DNA from: Phycisphaerales bacterium
GTDB lineage: Bacteria > Planctomycetota > Phycisphaerae > Phycisphaerales > UBA1924
Direction of reading: 5' to 3'
DNA length: 55,677 bases
Assembly (NCBI GenBank): GCA_026647565.1
Contig: JAPKGU010000004.1
Span: forward strand, 1-55,677
Under the pieces are notes generated by a model, which was not told the origin of the DNA, made no database searches, and worked only from the letters and a program-made list of their open reading frames with translations. Position numbers and translations under genes: made by a program. Below are positions 9,481 to 17,871 of the stretch, piece by piece (within the stretch, counting starts at the first letter, position 1; every line of letters starts with the position of its first letter).

Positions 9481-11328
9481 TTACAGGTTCGCCGTGCTCT
9501 TGACGTACAACTCCTTCAACTGCTCGTCGGTGACGCGGCTGGGGGCCTTGGTCATGAGGTCCTGACCGGTCTGGGTCTTGGGGAAGGCGATGACGTCGCG
9601 GATGTTGTCGGTGCCGACGAAGTTCATGATGAGCCGGTCGAGCCCGAAGGCGATGCCGGCGTGGGGCGGGGCGCCGAACTGGAGGGCTTCGAGCAGGAAG
9701 CTGAACTTCTCCTTCGCGGACTCGGGCGAGAGGCCGAGCAGCTGGAAGACCTTGCTCTGGACTTTCTGGTCGTGGATGCGGACGGAGCCGCCGGCGATCT
9801 CCTGCCCGTTGAGCACGATGTCGTACCCGGCGGAGACGATCTGCGCGATCGTGTCCTCATCGTTGACGTCGGCCTTGACGAACGCTTCCAGCTGGTCGTC
9901 GTTGGGGCTGGTGAAGGGGTGGTGCATCGCGACCCAGCGGCCGGACTCCTTGTCACGCTCGAACATGGGGAAGTCGATCACCCAGAGGAAGTTCCAGGGG
10001 CCGCCCTCCGCGCCGGGCTTGGGGACGACGCCGATGTCGCGGGCGACCCTCTGGCGCAGCTCGCCCAGGGCCTTGGTGGCCACGCTGTAAAGGTCGGAGA
10101 CGAAGAGGACGGTGTCGCCGGGCTGGAGACCGAGCGCGGCGAAGAGGTCGGCCTTGACGGACTCCAGGAACTTGGCGATGCCGGTCTCGAACGCGCCCTG
10201 GGCGTTGACCTTGACGACGGCGACGCCGCCTGCGCCGAAGGAGCGGGCGAACTCGTTGTAGCCGTCGGTCATCTTGCGGGTGAGCTTCTCCGCGCCGCCG
10301 GGGACGCGGATCGCCTTCACGACGCCGCGGTGCGCGCTGAACTTCGGACGATCCTGCCCCTTGGCGAGGACGTCCTTGAAGAAGCCGACGTCGGTCTTGG
10401 CGGCGATGTCGGAGATGTCCTTGATCTCCAGCCCGTAGCGCGTGTCGGGGCGGTCGATGCCGAATCGCTCCATCGCTTCGCGATAAGTCATGCGCTGCAT
10501 CGGCGGGACATCGACGCCGGCGATCTCCTTCCACAGGCGGCGGACGAAGCCCTCCATCATCTCCATGACGTGGTCGCGTCGGACGAAGGACATCTCCAGG
10601 TCGATCTGCGTGAACTCGGCCTGGCGGTCGGCGCGCGGGTCCTCGTCGCGGAAGCAGCGGCAGATCTGCATGTAGCGGTCGCAGCCGGCGACCATGAGGA
10701 TCTGCTTGAAGAGCTGGGGGCTCTGCGGGAGGGCGTACCAGGAGCCGGGAACGTGGCGGTTGGGCACGAGAAACTCGCGAGCGCCCTCGGGGGTGCTCTT
10801 GTAGAGAATGGGCGTCTCAACCTCGAGGAAGCCGTTCTCATCGAAGTAGCGGCGCGTGGTCTGGTAGACCTTGTGGCGGACGCCGAGGATCTGCTGGGCG
10901 CGGGGACGGCGGAGATCGATGTAGCGGTGCGTGAGGCGGAGTTCCTCGTTGGCCATCTTGCCGCCGGAGGGGCCGTCATCGGGAAGGATCGGGGGATTCG
11001 CCGTCTTGTTGAGGACTTCGAGCTTGGAGACGACGATCTCGACCTTTCCGGTGGAGAGCTTGGGGTTCTCGCCTCCGACGCGGATGCGGACCTTGCCCTC
11101 GATGGCGACGACGTCCTCATTGCGAAGGTGATCGGCGGTCTCGAGCACATCCTTGGGGAGGTCCTCACCGTCGAAGACGACCTGGGTGAGGCCGTAGCGG
11201 TCGCGGAGATCGACGAAGACGAGGCCGGTGCCGTGTCCCCGGTACCCGTTGACCCACCCGTTGAGACGGACTGTCTGACCGACGTGTGATTCGCGGAGTT
11301 CGCCGCACGTGTGAGTTCGACGGAGCAT
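9481..11328 (-). CDS. aspS: Aspartate--tRNA ligase
   Basis: This class II synthetase charges tRNA-Asp. The 615-residue product has the N-terminal OB-fold anticodon-binding domain (to about 110), the class II catalytic core with motif 2 around FRDEDPRADRQAEFTQ, the bacterial-type insertion domain in the middle, and motif 3 at GIAFGLDRL near the C-terminus. Length and architecture match bacterial AspRS. I cannot tell from sequence alone whether it also charges tRNA-Asn. The ATG at 11328 gives the expected N-terminus (MLRRTHTCGEL). The PhzF-family gene follows 47 bases downstream and may be cotranscribed. Confidence 0.96.
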   Translation of the reverse strand: MLRRTHTCGELRESHVGQTVRLNGWVNGYRGHGTGLVFVDLRDRYGLTQVVFDGEDLPKDVLETADHLRNEDVVAIEGKVRIRVGGENPKLSTGKVEIVVSKLEVLNKTANPPILPDDGPSGGKMANEELRLTHRYIDLRRPRAQQILGVRHKVYQTTRRYFDENGFLEVETPILYKSTPEGAREFLVPNRHVPGSWYALPQSPQLFKQILMVAGCDRYMQICRCFRDEDPRADRQAEFTQIDLEMSFVRRDHVMEMMEGFVRRLWKEIAGVDVPPMQRMTYREAMERFGIDRPDTRYGLEIKDISDIAAKTDVGFFKDVLAKGQDRPKFSAHRGVVKAIRVPGGAEKLTRKMTDGYNEFARSFGAGGVAVVKVNAQGAFETGIAKFLESVKADLFAALGLQPGDTVLFVSDLYSVATKALGELRQRVARDIGVVPKPGAEGGPWNFLWVIDFPMFERDKESGRWVAMHHPFTSPNDDQLEAFVKADVNDEDTIAQIVSAGYDIVLNGQEIAGGSVRIHDQKVQSKVFQLLGLSPESAKEKFSFLLEALQFGAPPHAGIAFGLDRLIMNFVGTDNIRDVIAFPKTQTGQDLMTKAPSRVTDEQLKELYVKSTANL

Positions 11329-11446
11329 GTGGTGCCGATGGCCTTTCCAGAAGCCGCGCGTACGCAGACTCGCCCCTGATCATCGGGACTTTCGAGACGG
11401 CGTTCGAGCGGCTCCAAGTGTAGGTCGGCGTGGCATCCACTCCACC

Positions 11447-11469
11447 AAAAACCGACTCGGCGACCCGAG
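11447..11469 (-). terminator. Possible intrinsic terminator after the thiolase gene
   Basis: On the minus strand, a 5-bp stem (CTCGG/CCGAG) with a GTCG loop starts four bases after the thiolase stop. It is followed, after TCGG, by five consecutive T. The stem is short, so this is tentative. Confidence 0.35.
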
Positions 11470-11473
11470 GTGC

Positions 11474-12655
11474 TCAGACCTCGACGACCATCGCGACCGC
11501 GTTGCCTCCACCGAGACAGAGGGCGGCGACGCCGCGCTTCTTGCCGGTGCGGTGGAGCTGGTGGATGAGGGTGGTGAGCACGCGGGCGCCGGAGCCGCCG
11601 ATGGGGTGTCCGAGGGCGATCCCGCCGCCGCAGATGTTGAGCTTGGACTCGTCGATCTTGAGTTCCTTGGCGTTGCACAGGACCTGTGCGGCGAAGGCCT
11701 CGTTGATCTCGAAGAGATCGATGTCGGACATCGTGAGTCCGGCGCGATCGACGGCGCCCTTGATGCCGCCGATGGGGGCGGCGAAGATGTCCTTCGGATC
11801 GACGCCGTGGGTGTGGTATGAGAGGATCTTGGCGATGGGCTTGAGGCCCATTTCCTCAGCGGCGATGGCGGAGCAGACGGCGAGGGCGGCGGCTCCGTCG
11901 GAGATCTGGGAGGCGTTTCCGGCGGTGACTGTGCCGTCCTTGGTGAAGACGGCGCGGAGCTTGGCAAGCCCCTCGGCGGTGGACTCGGCGCGGATGCCCT
12001 CGTCGGCGGCGACGCCGGGGGACTTCTTGTCGAGGCACTGCTCGCCGGTGAGAGCGACGATCTCGGTCTTGAACCAGCCCTCCTTGGTGGCGGTGGCGGC
12101 ACGCTGGTGGCTCTGGGCGCTGAAGCGGTCCTGGTCCTCGCGGGAGATGCCGTACTTCTGGGCGATGTGGTCCGCGGCATTGCCCATGGCCCAGCCCTCG
12201 AAGGCGCAGGTCAGCCCGTCGAACTGCATGTGGTCCTTCATCTCGGCGTTGCCGAACTTGACGCCCTCGCGGACATTCGCGAAGTGAGGGGCGGCGGTCA
12301 TGTTCTCGAAGCCGCCGGCGATGACGACGCTGTTGTCACCGGCCTTGATGGACTGGGCGGCGAGCATGACGGCCTGGAGGCCGGATCCGCAGACCTTGTT
12401 GATGGTCTGAGCGCTGATGGTGGTCGGGAGGCCGGACTTCACGGCTGCCTGTCGCGCGGGGTTCTGGCCGAGCCCTGCCTGGAGGACACAGCCCATGATG
12501 ACCTCGTCGACCTTGCCCTTGACGGCGGGGACGGCGTCGAAGACGGCCTTGATCGCGTAGGACCCGAGGACGGGCGAGGGGACCTTGGAGAGGCCGCCGA
12601 AGAACTTGCCGATCGGGGTGCGCTTCGCGGCGACGATGACGGGCTGCCTGGACAT
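11474..12655 (-). CDS. Acetyl-CoA C-acetyltransferase (thiolase)
   Basis: The enzyme joins or splits acyl-CoA units (two acetyl-CoA to acetoacetyl-CoA, or the last step of beta-oxidation). The 393-residue product has the acyl-accepting Cys89 in NKVCGSGLQAV, the NEAFAAQ motif, GHPIGGSGAR with the catalytic His, and the C-terminal CLGGG Cys. Length and motifs fit the AtoB/PhaA type better than the FadA type, but the direction of use is not certain. The start is the ATG at 12655 with GGAGAG upstream; the frame stays open further upstream without coding-like sequence. It diverges from the CPBP gene. Confidence 0.92.
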   Translation of the reverse strand: MSRQPVIVAAKRTPIGKFFGGLSKVPSPVLGSYAIKAVFDAVPAVKGKVDEVIMGCVLQAGLGQNPARQAAVKSGLPTTISAQTINKVCGSGLQAVMLAAQSIKAGDNSVVIAGGFENMTAAPHFANVREGVKFGNAEMKDHMQFDGLTCAFEGWAMGNAADHIAQKYGISREDQDRFSAQSHQRAATATKEGWFKTEIVALTGEQCLDKKSPGVAADEGIRAESTAEGLAKLRAVFTKDGTVTAGNASQISDGAAALAVCSAIAAEEMGLKPIAKILSYHTHGVDPKDIFAAPIGGIKGAVDRAGLTMSDIDLFEINEAFAAQVLCNAKELKIDESKLNICGGGIALGHPIGGSGARVLTTLIHQLHRTGKKRGVAALCLGGGNAVAMVVEV

Positions 12656-12791
12656 CACGACTCTCCATGAAATCGAATCGACCGGCCCCGGCGTGACGAA
12701 CCGTTCCGTCGCTGCGAGGGGGGTGTTGACCGAGCGACGTACTCTAGGCCTCTGGCTCTCTGGTACCTCCCCGCACGAAGGCCGCACGAGC

Positions 12792-13508
12792 ATGGAAGCC
12801 GATGCACCAATCGACGTTCAGCATCACCGTTCGTGGCGGCGCGCCGCGGAGCTGCCCCGGTGGGTGCTCTGGTCGGAGGTGCTCCTGCTGTTCGTGATCG
12901 GACCGCTGGTGTACTTCTTCACCGTGCGGGGCGCCGGACTGCTGTTCCCGGCGCTATGGGCGTTCTTTGCGTACACGCTTGCGGTGCTGCTGCTGGACCC
13001 TTCGTTTGATCGGCGAACGCTGTGGAACTTCGGCGCGATGAGGCGGGAGCTGGGTCGATTGCTCGCGATTTTCGGGGCTCTGGGGGCGTTGCTGGCGGGC
13101 GCGGTGTACGCGTTCGACGCGATGACGGATGGGAGTCCGACTTTCCTGTCACTGCCTCGGGAGCGTCCGACGCTGTGGTTGATCATCATGGTCTTCTACC
13201 CGCTGGTGAGCGTGTACCCGCAGGAGGTGATCTGGCGGACGTTCATGTTCCATCGGTATCGCACGCTGTTTCGAGGACGATGGTCGATGATCGGGGCGAG
13301 CGCGGTGGCGTTCGGGCACGCGCACGTGGTGTTCCACAACTGGCTGGCGGTGGGGCTGTGCGTGATCGGGGGCGTGCTGTTTGCGCGGACGTTTGACCGG
13401 TCGCGCTCGACGCTGGCGGCGTGGATCGACCACGCACTGTACGGGTGCCTGGTCTTCACGATCGGGATCGGGCGGTACTTCTACAGCGGGGCGGTGCACG
13501 CCGGCTGA
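12792..13508 (+). CDS. CPBP family intramembrane protease homologue (Rce1-like)
   Basis: The 238-residue protein has about six hydrophobic helices. It shows the three CPBP/Rce1 regions: PQEVIWRTF (144-151), FGHAH (174-178) and DHALYG (213-218). In canonical members motif 1 is EExxxR; here the first position is Gln144, with Glu145 and Arg149 kept. Motif 2 FxxxH is intact (Phe174, His178). The PQE form occurs in a subfamily of bacterial CPBP proteins, so it may still be active. Function in bacteria ranges from prenyl-protein-type proteolysis to bacteriocin immunity; there is no peptide gene here. It diverges from the thiolase gene. Confidence 0.85.
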   Translation: MEADAPIDVQHHRSWRRAAELPRWVLWSEVLLLFVIGPLVYFFTVRGAGLLFPALWAFFAYTLAVLLLDPSFDRRTLWNFGAMRRELGRLLAIFGALGALLAGAVYAFDAMTDGSPTFLSLPRERPTLWLIIMVFYPLVSVYPQEVIWRTFMFHRYRTLFRGRWSMIGASAVAFGHAHVVFHNWLAVGLCVIGGVLFARTFDRSRSTLAAWIDHALYGCLVFTIGIGRYFYSGAVHAG

Positions 13509-13626
13509 GGCGGCGCGGCACGGAGATGTGGTGGGTCATATCCTTCTCCCCCAATCTCCCACGAGACAACGCCACGCTTGATGGACGACCGATTGCTCGA
13601 TTCCATCCGTGGCCCGGAGCCGACCC

Positions 13627-15240
13627 ATGCCCGACGCGTTTGTCACGCTTCCCGCCGACAGCAACCAGGCCCTCGGCATCGCGAAGTATGCGATTGAGTT
13701 CATGGCCGATGGCCCGACAGGCGGCCAGCCCGACGCCTCGGTGATCGAGAAGACCAACCTGTTCCACACCGATGCGGTGCTGTGCGGATTGTCGTCGATC
13801 GCGATGGGAACGAATGCGCCGAATCTTCTTCGCGCCGAGGCGCTCCAGTACGCCGTGCCGCCGGGCGATCACGGGCCGGGGCTGGGCAGGTCGAAGTTCC
13901 ACGGCGCGACGTGCTTCGGTTCGAGCGTGCGGGTCAAGAGCGAGAAGGCCATCGTCGCCAACTGCTCGGCGGTGCGAGAGTGGGACTCGAACGGGACGAA
14001 CTTCGGGTACAACCCGAGGACCAACTCGCTCGCGGGCGAGTTCGGGCACAACGACTTCTACCCGGTGGCGATCGCCGCGACGCAGATGATGGGGCGCGAC
14101 GGGGCGTACGCGCTGAAGGGGATGATCCTGCTGGATGAGATCCGCGGGCGGCTGGCGGAGGTGTTCTCTCTCAAGACGTACAAGATCGATCACGTGCTGC
14201 ACGGGGCCATCGCCTCGGCGGCGACGTTCGGCGCGATGGTGGGCGCGACAGCGGAGCAGATCGAGTCGGCGATCGGCATGGTGGTGGCGCACCACGTGCC
14301 GTTCCGCGCGATCCGCGCGGGCAAGCAGCTCTCGGACTCAAAGGGTTCGTCGGCGGCGATCTCGACGGAGGCGGCGATCCTGTGCATGAAGCGCTCGATG
14401 GCGGGCTTCCTCGGGCCGCGGGACATCTTCCGCAACCCGGAGGCGGTGTTCCGGATCTTCGAGGGTCCGGGGCAGATGTTCCAGAAGGTCGGCGCGACGA
14501 GCGCGAACACGGAGAAGAGGGACGCCTCGCCGTTCACGCTGCATCTGGCGCGGGCGGGGTCGGACTTTGCGGTGATGGGGATGCACTTCAAGCTGGGGCT
14601 GTACGAGCACCAGTCGGCGGGCGCGCTCCAGGCGATGCTCGATCTGATCGGAAAGTCGCCGTCGCTGATCGCCGACGCCCAGGGCGGCAACATCAAGTCG
14701 ATCAAGATTGTCGCGTACGAGCCGGCGTTCGGCATCATCGGCGATCCGGCGAAGCGCGACCCGAAGACGCGTCAGTCGGCGGACCACTCGATGGTCTACA
14801 TCGTCGGCACGCTCCTGCGCAAGGCGCTCGAGCAGAAGAGGGTCGGCTGGAAGGAGCTGATGCTCGCTCCGATCGACTACGGCCCGGATGCGATCAAGAA
14901 CCCGCTGACTCGACAGCTCATCTCCAAGATCGAGTTCGCGCACGGCGGCCCGGAGTATGACCGTCGGTATCCGGACGGCATCCCGACCTCGGTGGTCATC
15001 ACGGACAGCGCGGGGAAGACGCACGACAGCGGGCTGGTGATGTATCCGGGCGGGCACGCGCGGAACACGACGGCGGACCTGAAGGGGATTCTCGCGCACA
15101 AGTTCCAGTTGCTCGGCTCGCTCGCGTTCGACTCACCAGGTCCGATCATCGAGCGGTACTCGGACATCGACAAGAAGTCCGCGGACCACATCCAGACGAT
15201 CAACAGCTTCGAGCTGGCGGTCAAGGGGAAGTTTGACTGA
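13627..15240 (+). CDS. MmgE/PrpD family protein, probable 2-methylcitrate dehydratase
   Basis: This 537-residue protein belongs to the MmgE/PrpD family, whose best known member dehydrates 2-methylcitrate in propionate breakdown. Support comes from the helical block with KGSSAA about 240 residues in, the late PGGHARNTTADLKG segment (compare GHARR in PrpD), and the overall length, slightly above E. coli PrpD (483). The ATG at 13627 is preferred over the GTG at 13609 because GGAG lies seven bases before it. A methylisocitrate lyase gene lies 1.7 kb downstream on the other strand, which supports the pathway. Other family members act on cis-aconitate-like acids, so the substrate is not proven. Confidence 0.85.
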   Translation: MPDAFVTLPADSNQALGIAKYAIEFMADGPTGGQPDASVIEKTNLFHTDAVLCGLSSIAMGTNAPNLLRAEALQYAVPPGDHGPGLGRSKFHGATCFGSSVRVKSEKAIVANCSAVREWDSNGTNFGYNPRTNSLAGEFGHNDFYPVAIAATQMMGRDGAYALKGMILLDEIRGRLAEVFSLKTYKIDHVLHGAIASAATFGAMVGATAEQIESAIGMVVAHHVPFRAIRAGKQLSDSKGSSAAISTEAAILCMKRSMAGFLGPRDIFRNPEAVFRIFEGPGQMFQKVGATSANTEKRDASPFTLHLARAGSDFAVMGMHFKLGLYEHQSAGALQAMLDLIGKSPSLIADAQGGNIKSIKIVAYEPAFGIIGDPAKRDPKTRQSADHSMVYIVGTLLRKALEQKRVGWKELMLAPIDYGPDAIKNPLTRQLISKIEFAHGGPEYDRRYPDGIPTSVVITDSAGKTHDSGLVMYPGGHARNTTADLKGILAHKFQLLGSLAFDSPGPIIERYSDIDKKSADHIQTINSFELAVKGKFD

Positions 15241-15270
15241 GCGGATGCCGCTCCGGAAGGATCGCACCGC

Positions 15271-15684
15271 ATGGCCGGTTCCTCGGACACGCCTCTTGCA
15301 CAGAAGCTCGGGATCAAGGACGGACACACCGTCTCGCTGATGAGCGCGCCGCACGGGGTTGAGAAGCTGATCGGCGAACTCCCGCCGGGGGTGGCGCTGA
15401 CGCGGGGCATGCGGAACGCGGGTCCGTTCGATGTCATCCTGGTCTTTGCGACGTCGTTGAGAGACCTCAAGCCCCAGTTCGAAGCGGCGCGAGCTCGCAT
15501 GGCCCCCGGGTGCGGGCTCTGGTGCTGCTGGCCGAAGAAGACGAGCGGTGTGGAGACCGACCTGACCGAGGACTCGATCCGAGATCACGCGCTTGCCGCA
15601 GGGCTGGTTGATAACAAGGTGTGCGCCATCGACGAGACGTGGACGGGGCTTCGGATCGTCATTCGGGTGAAGGATCGGCCATGA
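15271..15684 (+). CDS. DUF3052 family protein
   Basis: This 137-residue protein has the layout of the DUF3052 family: an N-terminal AQKLGIKDGHTV strand-helix, a central FDVILVF strand, and a C-terminal WTGLRIV segment. Members are small, soluble and of unknown function. It lies 30 bases after the PrpD-like gene, and its stop overlaps the start of the LOG-family gene by four bases (ATGA), so translation of the two is likely coupled. Confidence 0.82.
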   Translation: MAGSSDTPLAQKLGIKDGHTVSLMSAPHGVEKLIGELPPGVALTRGMRNAGPFDVILVFATSLRDLKPQFEAARARMAPGCGLWCCWPKKTSGVETDLTEDSIRDHALAAGLVDNKVCAIDETWTGLRIVIRVKDRP

Positions 15685-16235
15685 GTACCCGTTCGATCTG
15701 TGTCTTCTGCGGCTCGAAGCCCGGCGTGGATCCCGCGTACGTCATGGTCGCGCGCCGGACCGGCCGCCTGATCGCCGAGCGGGGGCTGACGCTGGTCTAC
15801 GGCGGAGGCAGCAGGGGCATGATGGGGGCTGTCGCGGACGGCTTTCTTGACGCAGGCGGCCAGGCCATCGGCATCATTCCCGACTTCCTTGTCGGCAAGG
15901 AGGTCGCCCACCCCCGCGTCCAGGACATGCGTGTCGTCAAGAGCATGCTCGACCGCAAGACGATGATGCTCACGCTCGCGGACGCGTTCCTGACGCTGCC
16001 GGGGGGATACGGCACCCTTGACGAACTCTTCGAGGTGATCACCTGGAACCAGATCGGGACGATCAGGAAGCCGTGCGGCGTGCTGAACATCAATGGCTTC
16101 TACACCCCCACCATCGACCAGATCGATCTGATGACGCGCGAGGGGTACATCCTTGAGAAGAACCGGCTGCTGATGATCGCGGACGACGATCTGGATCGAC
16201 TGCTGGATCGTCTCGTCGCACCGAAACAGGGTTGA
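15681..16235 (+). CDS. LOG family protein (cytokinin riboside monophosphate phosphoribohydrolase-like)
   Basis: The 184-residue product is a LOG/TIGR00730 Rossmann-fold protein. It shows the N-terminal ICVFCGS (6-12), VYGGGSRGMMGA (39-50), and PGGYGTLDELFE (107-118) with catalytic Glu115. Characterised members release the base from AMP-type nucleotides or cytokinin nucleotides; several bacterial ones are annotated as lysine decarboxylase in error. The ATG at 15681 overlaps the DUF3052 stop. In bacteria without plant contact a role in purine nucleotide turnover is more likely, which is inference. Confidence 0.9.
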   Translation: MSTRSICVFCGSKPGVDPAYVMVARRTGRLIAERGLTLVYGGGSRGMMGAVADGFLDAGGQAIGIIPDFLVGKEVAHPRVQDMRVVKSMLDRKTMMLTLADAFLTLPGGYGTLDELFEVITWNQIGTIRKPCGVLNINGFYTPTIDQIDLMTREGYILEKNRLLMIADDDLDRLLDRLVAPKQG

Positions 16236-16345
16236 TTCCTCAGACGCTTGGGACCGAGTTGCGCTGCGTTGCTCGCGCGAGAATCTGGTAGCATGGGCGC
16301 GGGCTTGGCGCAGGGGGTGCGTGGCCCACCCTTCAGGAGTCGCTC

Positions 16346-16885
16346 ATGTTTGCAGCCGTGCTCGCAGCGTCGGTCATTCTCTCCCAACCCCCGGCTTCGG
16401 CGCCGCCCGCGCCGGCGCCCGCACCCGCGCCAGTGGTTATCGAAGCCGTGATCGCGGATGCGGCGTTCATCGCCGGAGACTGGTCGGCGTCGCGTCCAAG
16501 CCAGCGAGGAGGGAGCGAGTTCGTGCAGGAGGTCTGGACGGCGCCCTCGGGCAACAACATGATGGGCATGTTCCGCTGGGTCAATCCGGCTGGGAAGGCC
16601 ATCGTGTTCGAGATTCTGACGATCGTCGAGGAGGGCGGCTCGCTGACGCTGCGGCTCCGGCATCAGTCCGCCGCGGGCGTCGCGTGGGAGGAGAAGGAGA
16701 AGCCCGCGACTTTCACGCTCGCGGCGAAGACGGCGACTCGCCTGGAGTTCGTGGACAGCGGCGAGACGAACGACCTCGCGGCGTGCATCTACGAGTGCCC
16801 GACACCCGGGTCACTCGTGATCACGGTGAAGTTCGACAACGAGGACAACAAGGACCTCGTCTTCAACCTCACGAAGACGGAGTGA
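16346..16885 (+). CDS. Exported DUF6265-like protein
   Basis: The 179-residue product starts with a short signal peptide (MFAAVLAASVILS), followed by an Ala/Pro-rich linker (about 15-30). The remaining domain, with FIAGDW, QEVWTAP, GMFRWV and FEILTI, resembles the DUF6265 family, lipocalin-like beta-barrels of unknown function in the envelope. A CAGGAG lies seven bases before the ATG. It is 110 bases after the LOG gene and converges with prpB. The family assignment is from the pattern of short motifs and is moderately sure. Confidence 0.65.
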   Translation: MFAAVLAASVILSQPPASAPPAPAPAPAPVVIEAVIADAAFIAGDWSASRPSQRGGSEFVQEVWTAPSGNNMMGMFRWVNPAGKAIVFEILTIVEEGGSLTLRLRHQSAAGVAWEEKEKPATFTLAAKTATRLEFVDSGETNDLAACIYECPTPGSLVITVKFDNEDNKDLVFNLTKTE

Positions 16886-16905
16886 TCCGGCCGAGGCGGG
16901 GCCGG

Positions 16906-17817
16906 TCAGCGGATCGGGTAGTTCCACTCGACACCGGGCTTGTAGCCGATGGCGGCGTAGAGCTGCTCTCGCGTCTGCATGCCCGACAGCAGCGGCTCGA
17001 CGCTCCCGGTCTCGCGGAGGGTGGCGAGCGCCCTTGTCACGGCGCCCATGGCGACGCGGAGCATGGTCACGGGATAGATCACCAGCGAGTACCCCATCTC
17101 GCCGAAGCGTGAGAGGGGGATGATCGGCGTCTTGCCGAACTCGGTCATGTTCGCCAGGAGCGTGTACCGCATGCCGGGCTCGACCGCCTGCTTGAGGTCC
17201 CTGGCAAACCTCGCGAACTCCTGCTCTGAGGTCAGCCCCTCGGGGAAGATCATGTCGGCGCCCGCGTGGAGGTACGCGGCGGCACGCTCGACTGCGGCCT
17301 CAAAGCCGTCCACGCCTCGGGCGTCGGTGCGGGCGCAGATGATGAAGGAGGGATCGGGGGATGCGCCCGCGGTCTCAGCGGCGGCGCGGACCTTCTCGCA
17401 GGCGTGATCGAGGGGAACGAGCTTCTTGCCATCGAGGTGCCCGCACCGCTTCGGAAAGACCTGATCCTCAAGGTGCAGACCCGCAGCGCCGGCTCGCTGA
17501 TACTCGATGACGGTGCGACGGACCATCTCCGACTCACCGAAGCCGGTGTCGGCATCGGCGAGGATGGGCAGCCCGCTGGCGCGCGACGCCTCGCGGATCA
17601 CGTGGACGAAGTGATCGAGCGAGAGGAGGCCGACGTCGGGGACGCCGGCCGAGACGCTCGTTGCGGCGCCGGAGATGTACGCCGCGTGGAAGCCGGCGTC
17701 GCGGATCGCCAGCGCACAGAGGGCGTTGAAGGCGCCGGGGGCGGCGACGACGCCTCTGGACATCGCTTCGCGGAGGCGTGCGCCGGGCGTGAGGATCGGC
17801 TTGATCGGTGTGGACAT
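16906..17817 (-). CDS. prpB: Methylisocitrate lyase
   Basis: The enzyme splits 2-methylisocitrate to pyruvate and succinate, the last step of the 2-methylcitrate cycle. The 303-residue product of the isocitrate lyase/PEP mutase family has the Mg-binding DADTGFG (88-94), LEDQ (116-119) and the active-site KRCGH (123-127), with Cys125 and His127 as in PrpB (usually KRCGH or KKCGH). The length matches PrpB and is too short for isocitrate lyase. A PrpD-like gene is close by, but no methylcitrate synthase is in the window. It diverges from the M28 gene over 54 bases. Confidence 0.88.
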   Translation of the reverse strand: MSTPIKPILTPGARLREAMSRGVVAAPGAFNALCALAIRDAGFHAAYISGAATSVSAGVPDVGLLSLDHFVHVIREASRASGLPILADADTGFGESEMVRRTVIEYQRAGAAGLHLEDQVFPKRCGHLDGKKLVPLDHACEKVRAAAETAGASPDPSFIICARTDARGVDGFEAAVERAAAYLHAGADMIFPEGLTSEQEFARFARDLKQAVEPGMRYTLLANMTEFGKTPIIPLSRFGEMGYSLVIYPVTMLRVAMGAVTRALATLRETGSVEPLLSGMQTREQLYAAIGYKPGVEWNYPIR

Positions 17818-17871
17818 GCCGAATCATAGTGGCCGTTCGCGACGTCCGGTGTCGCTCGATAGACTGGCGAC

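Noticed and set aside
9661-11289. A 542-codon plus-strand frame opposite aspS
   Set aside because: It is an Asp/Leu/Val/Gly-rich shadow of a well-defined synthetase; there is no plausible start or family.
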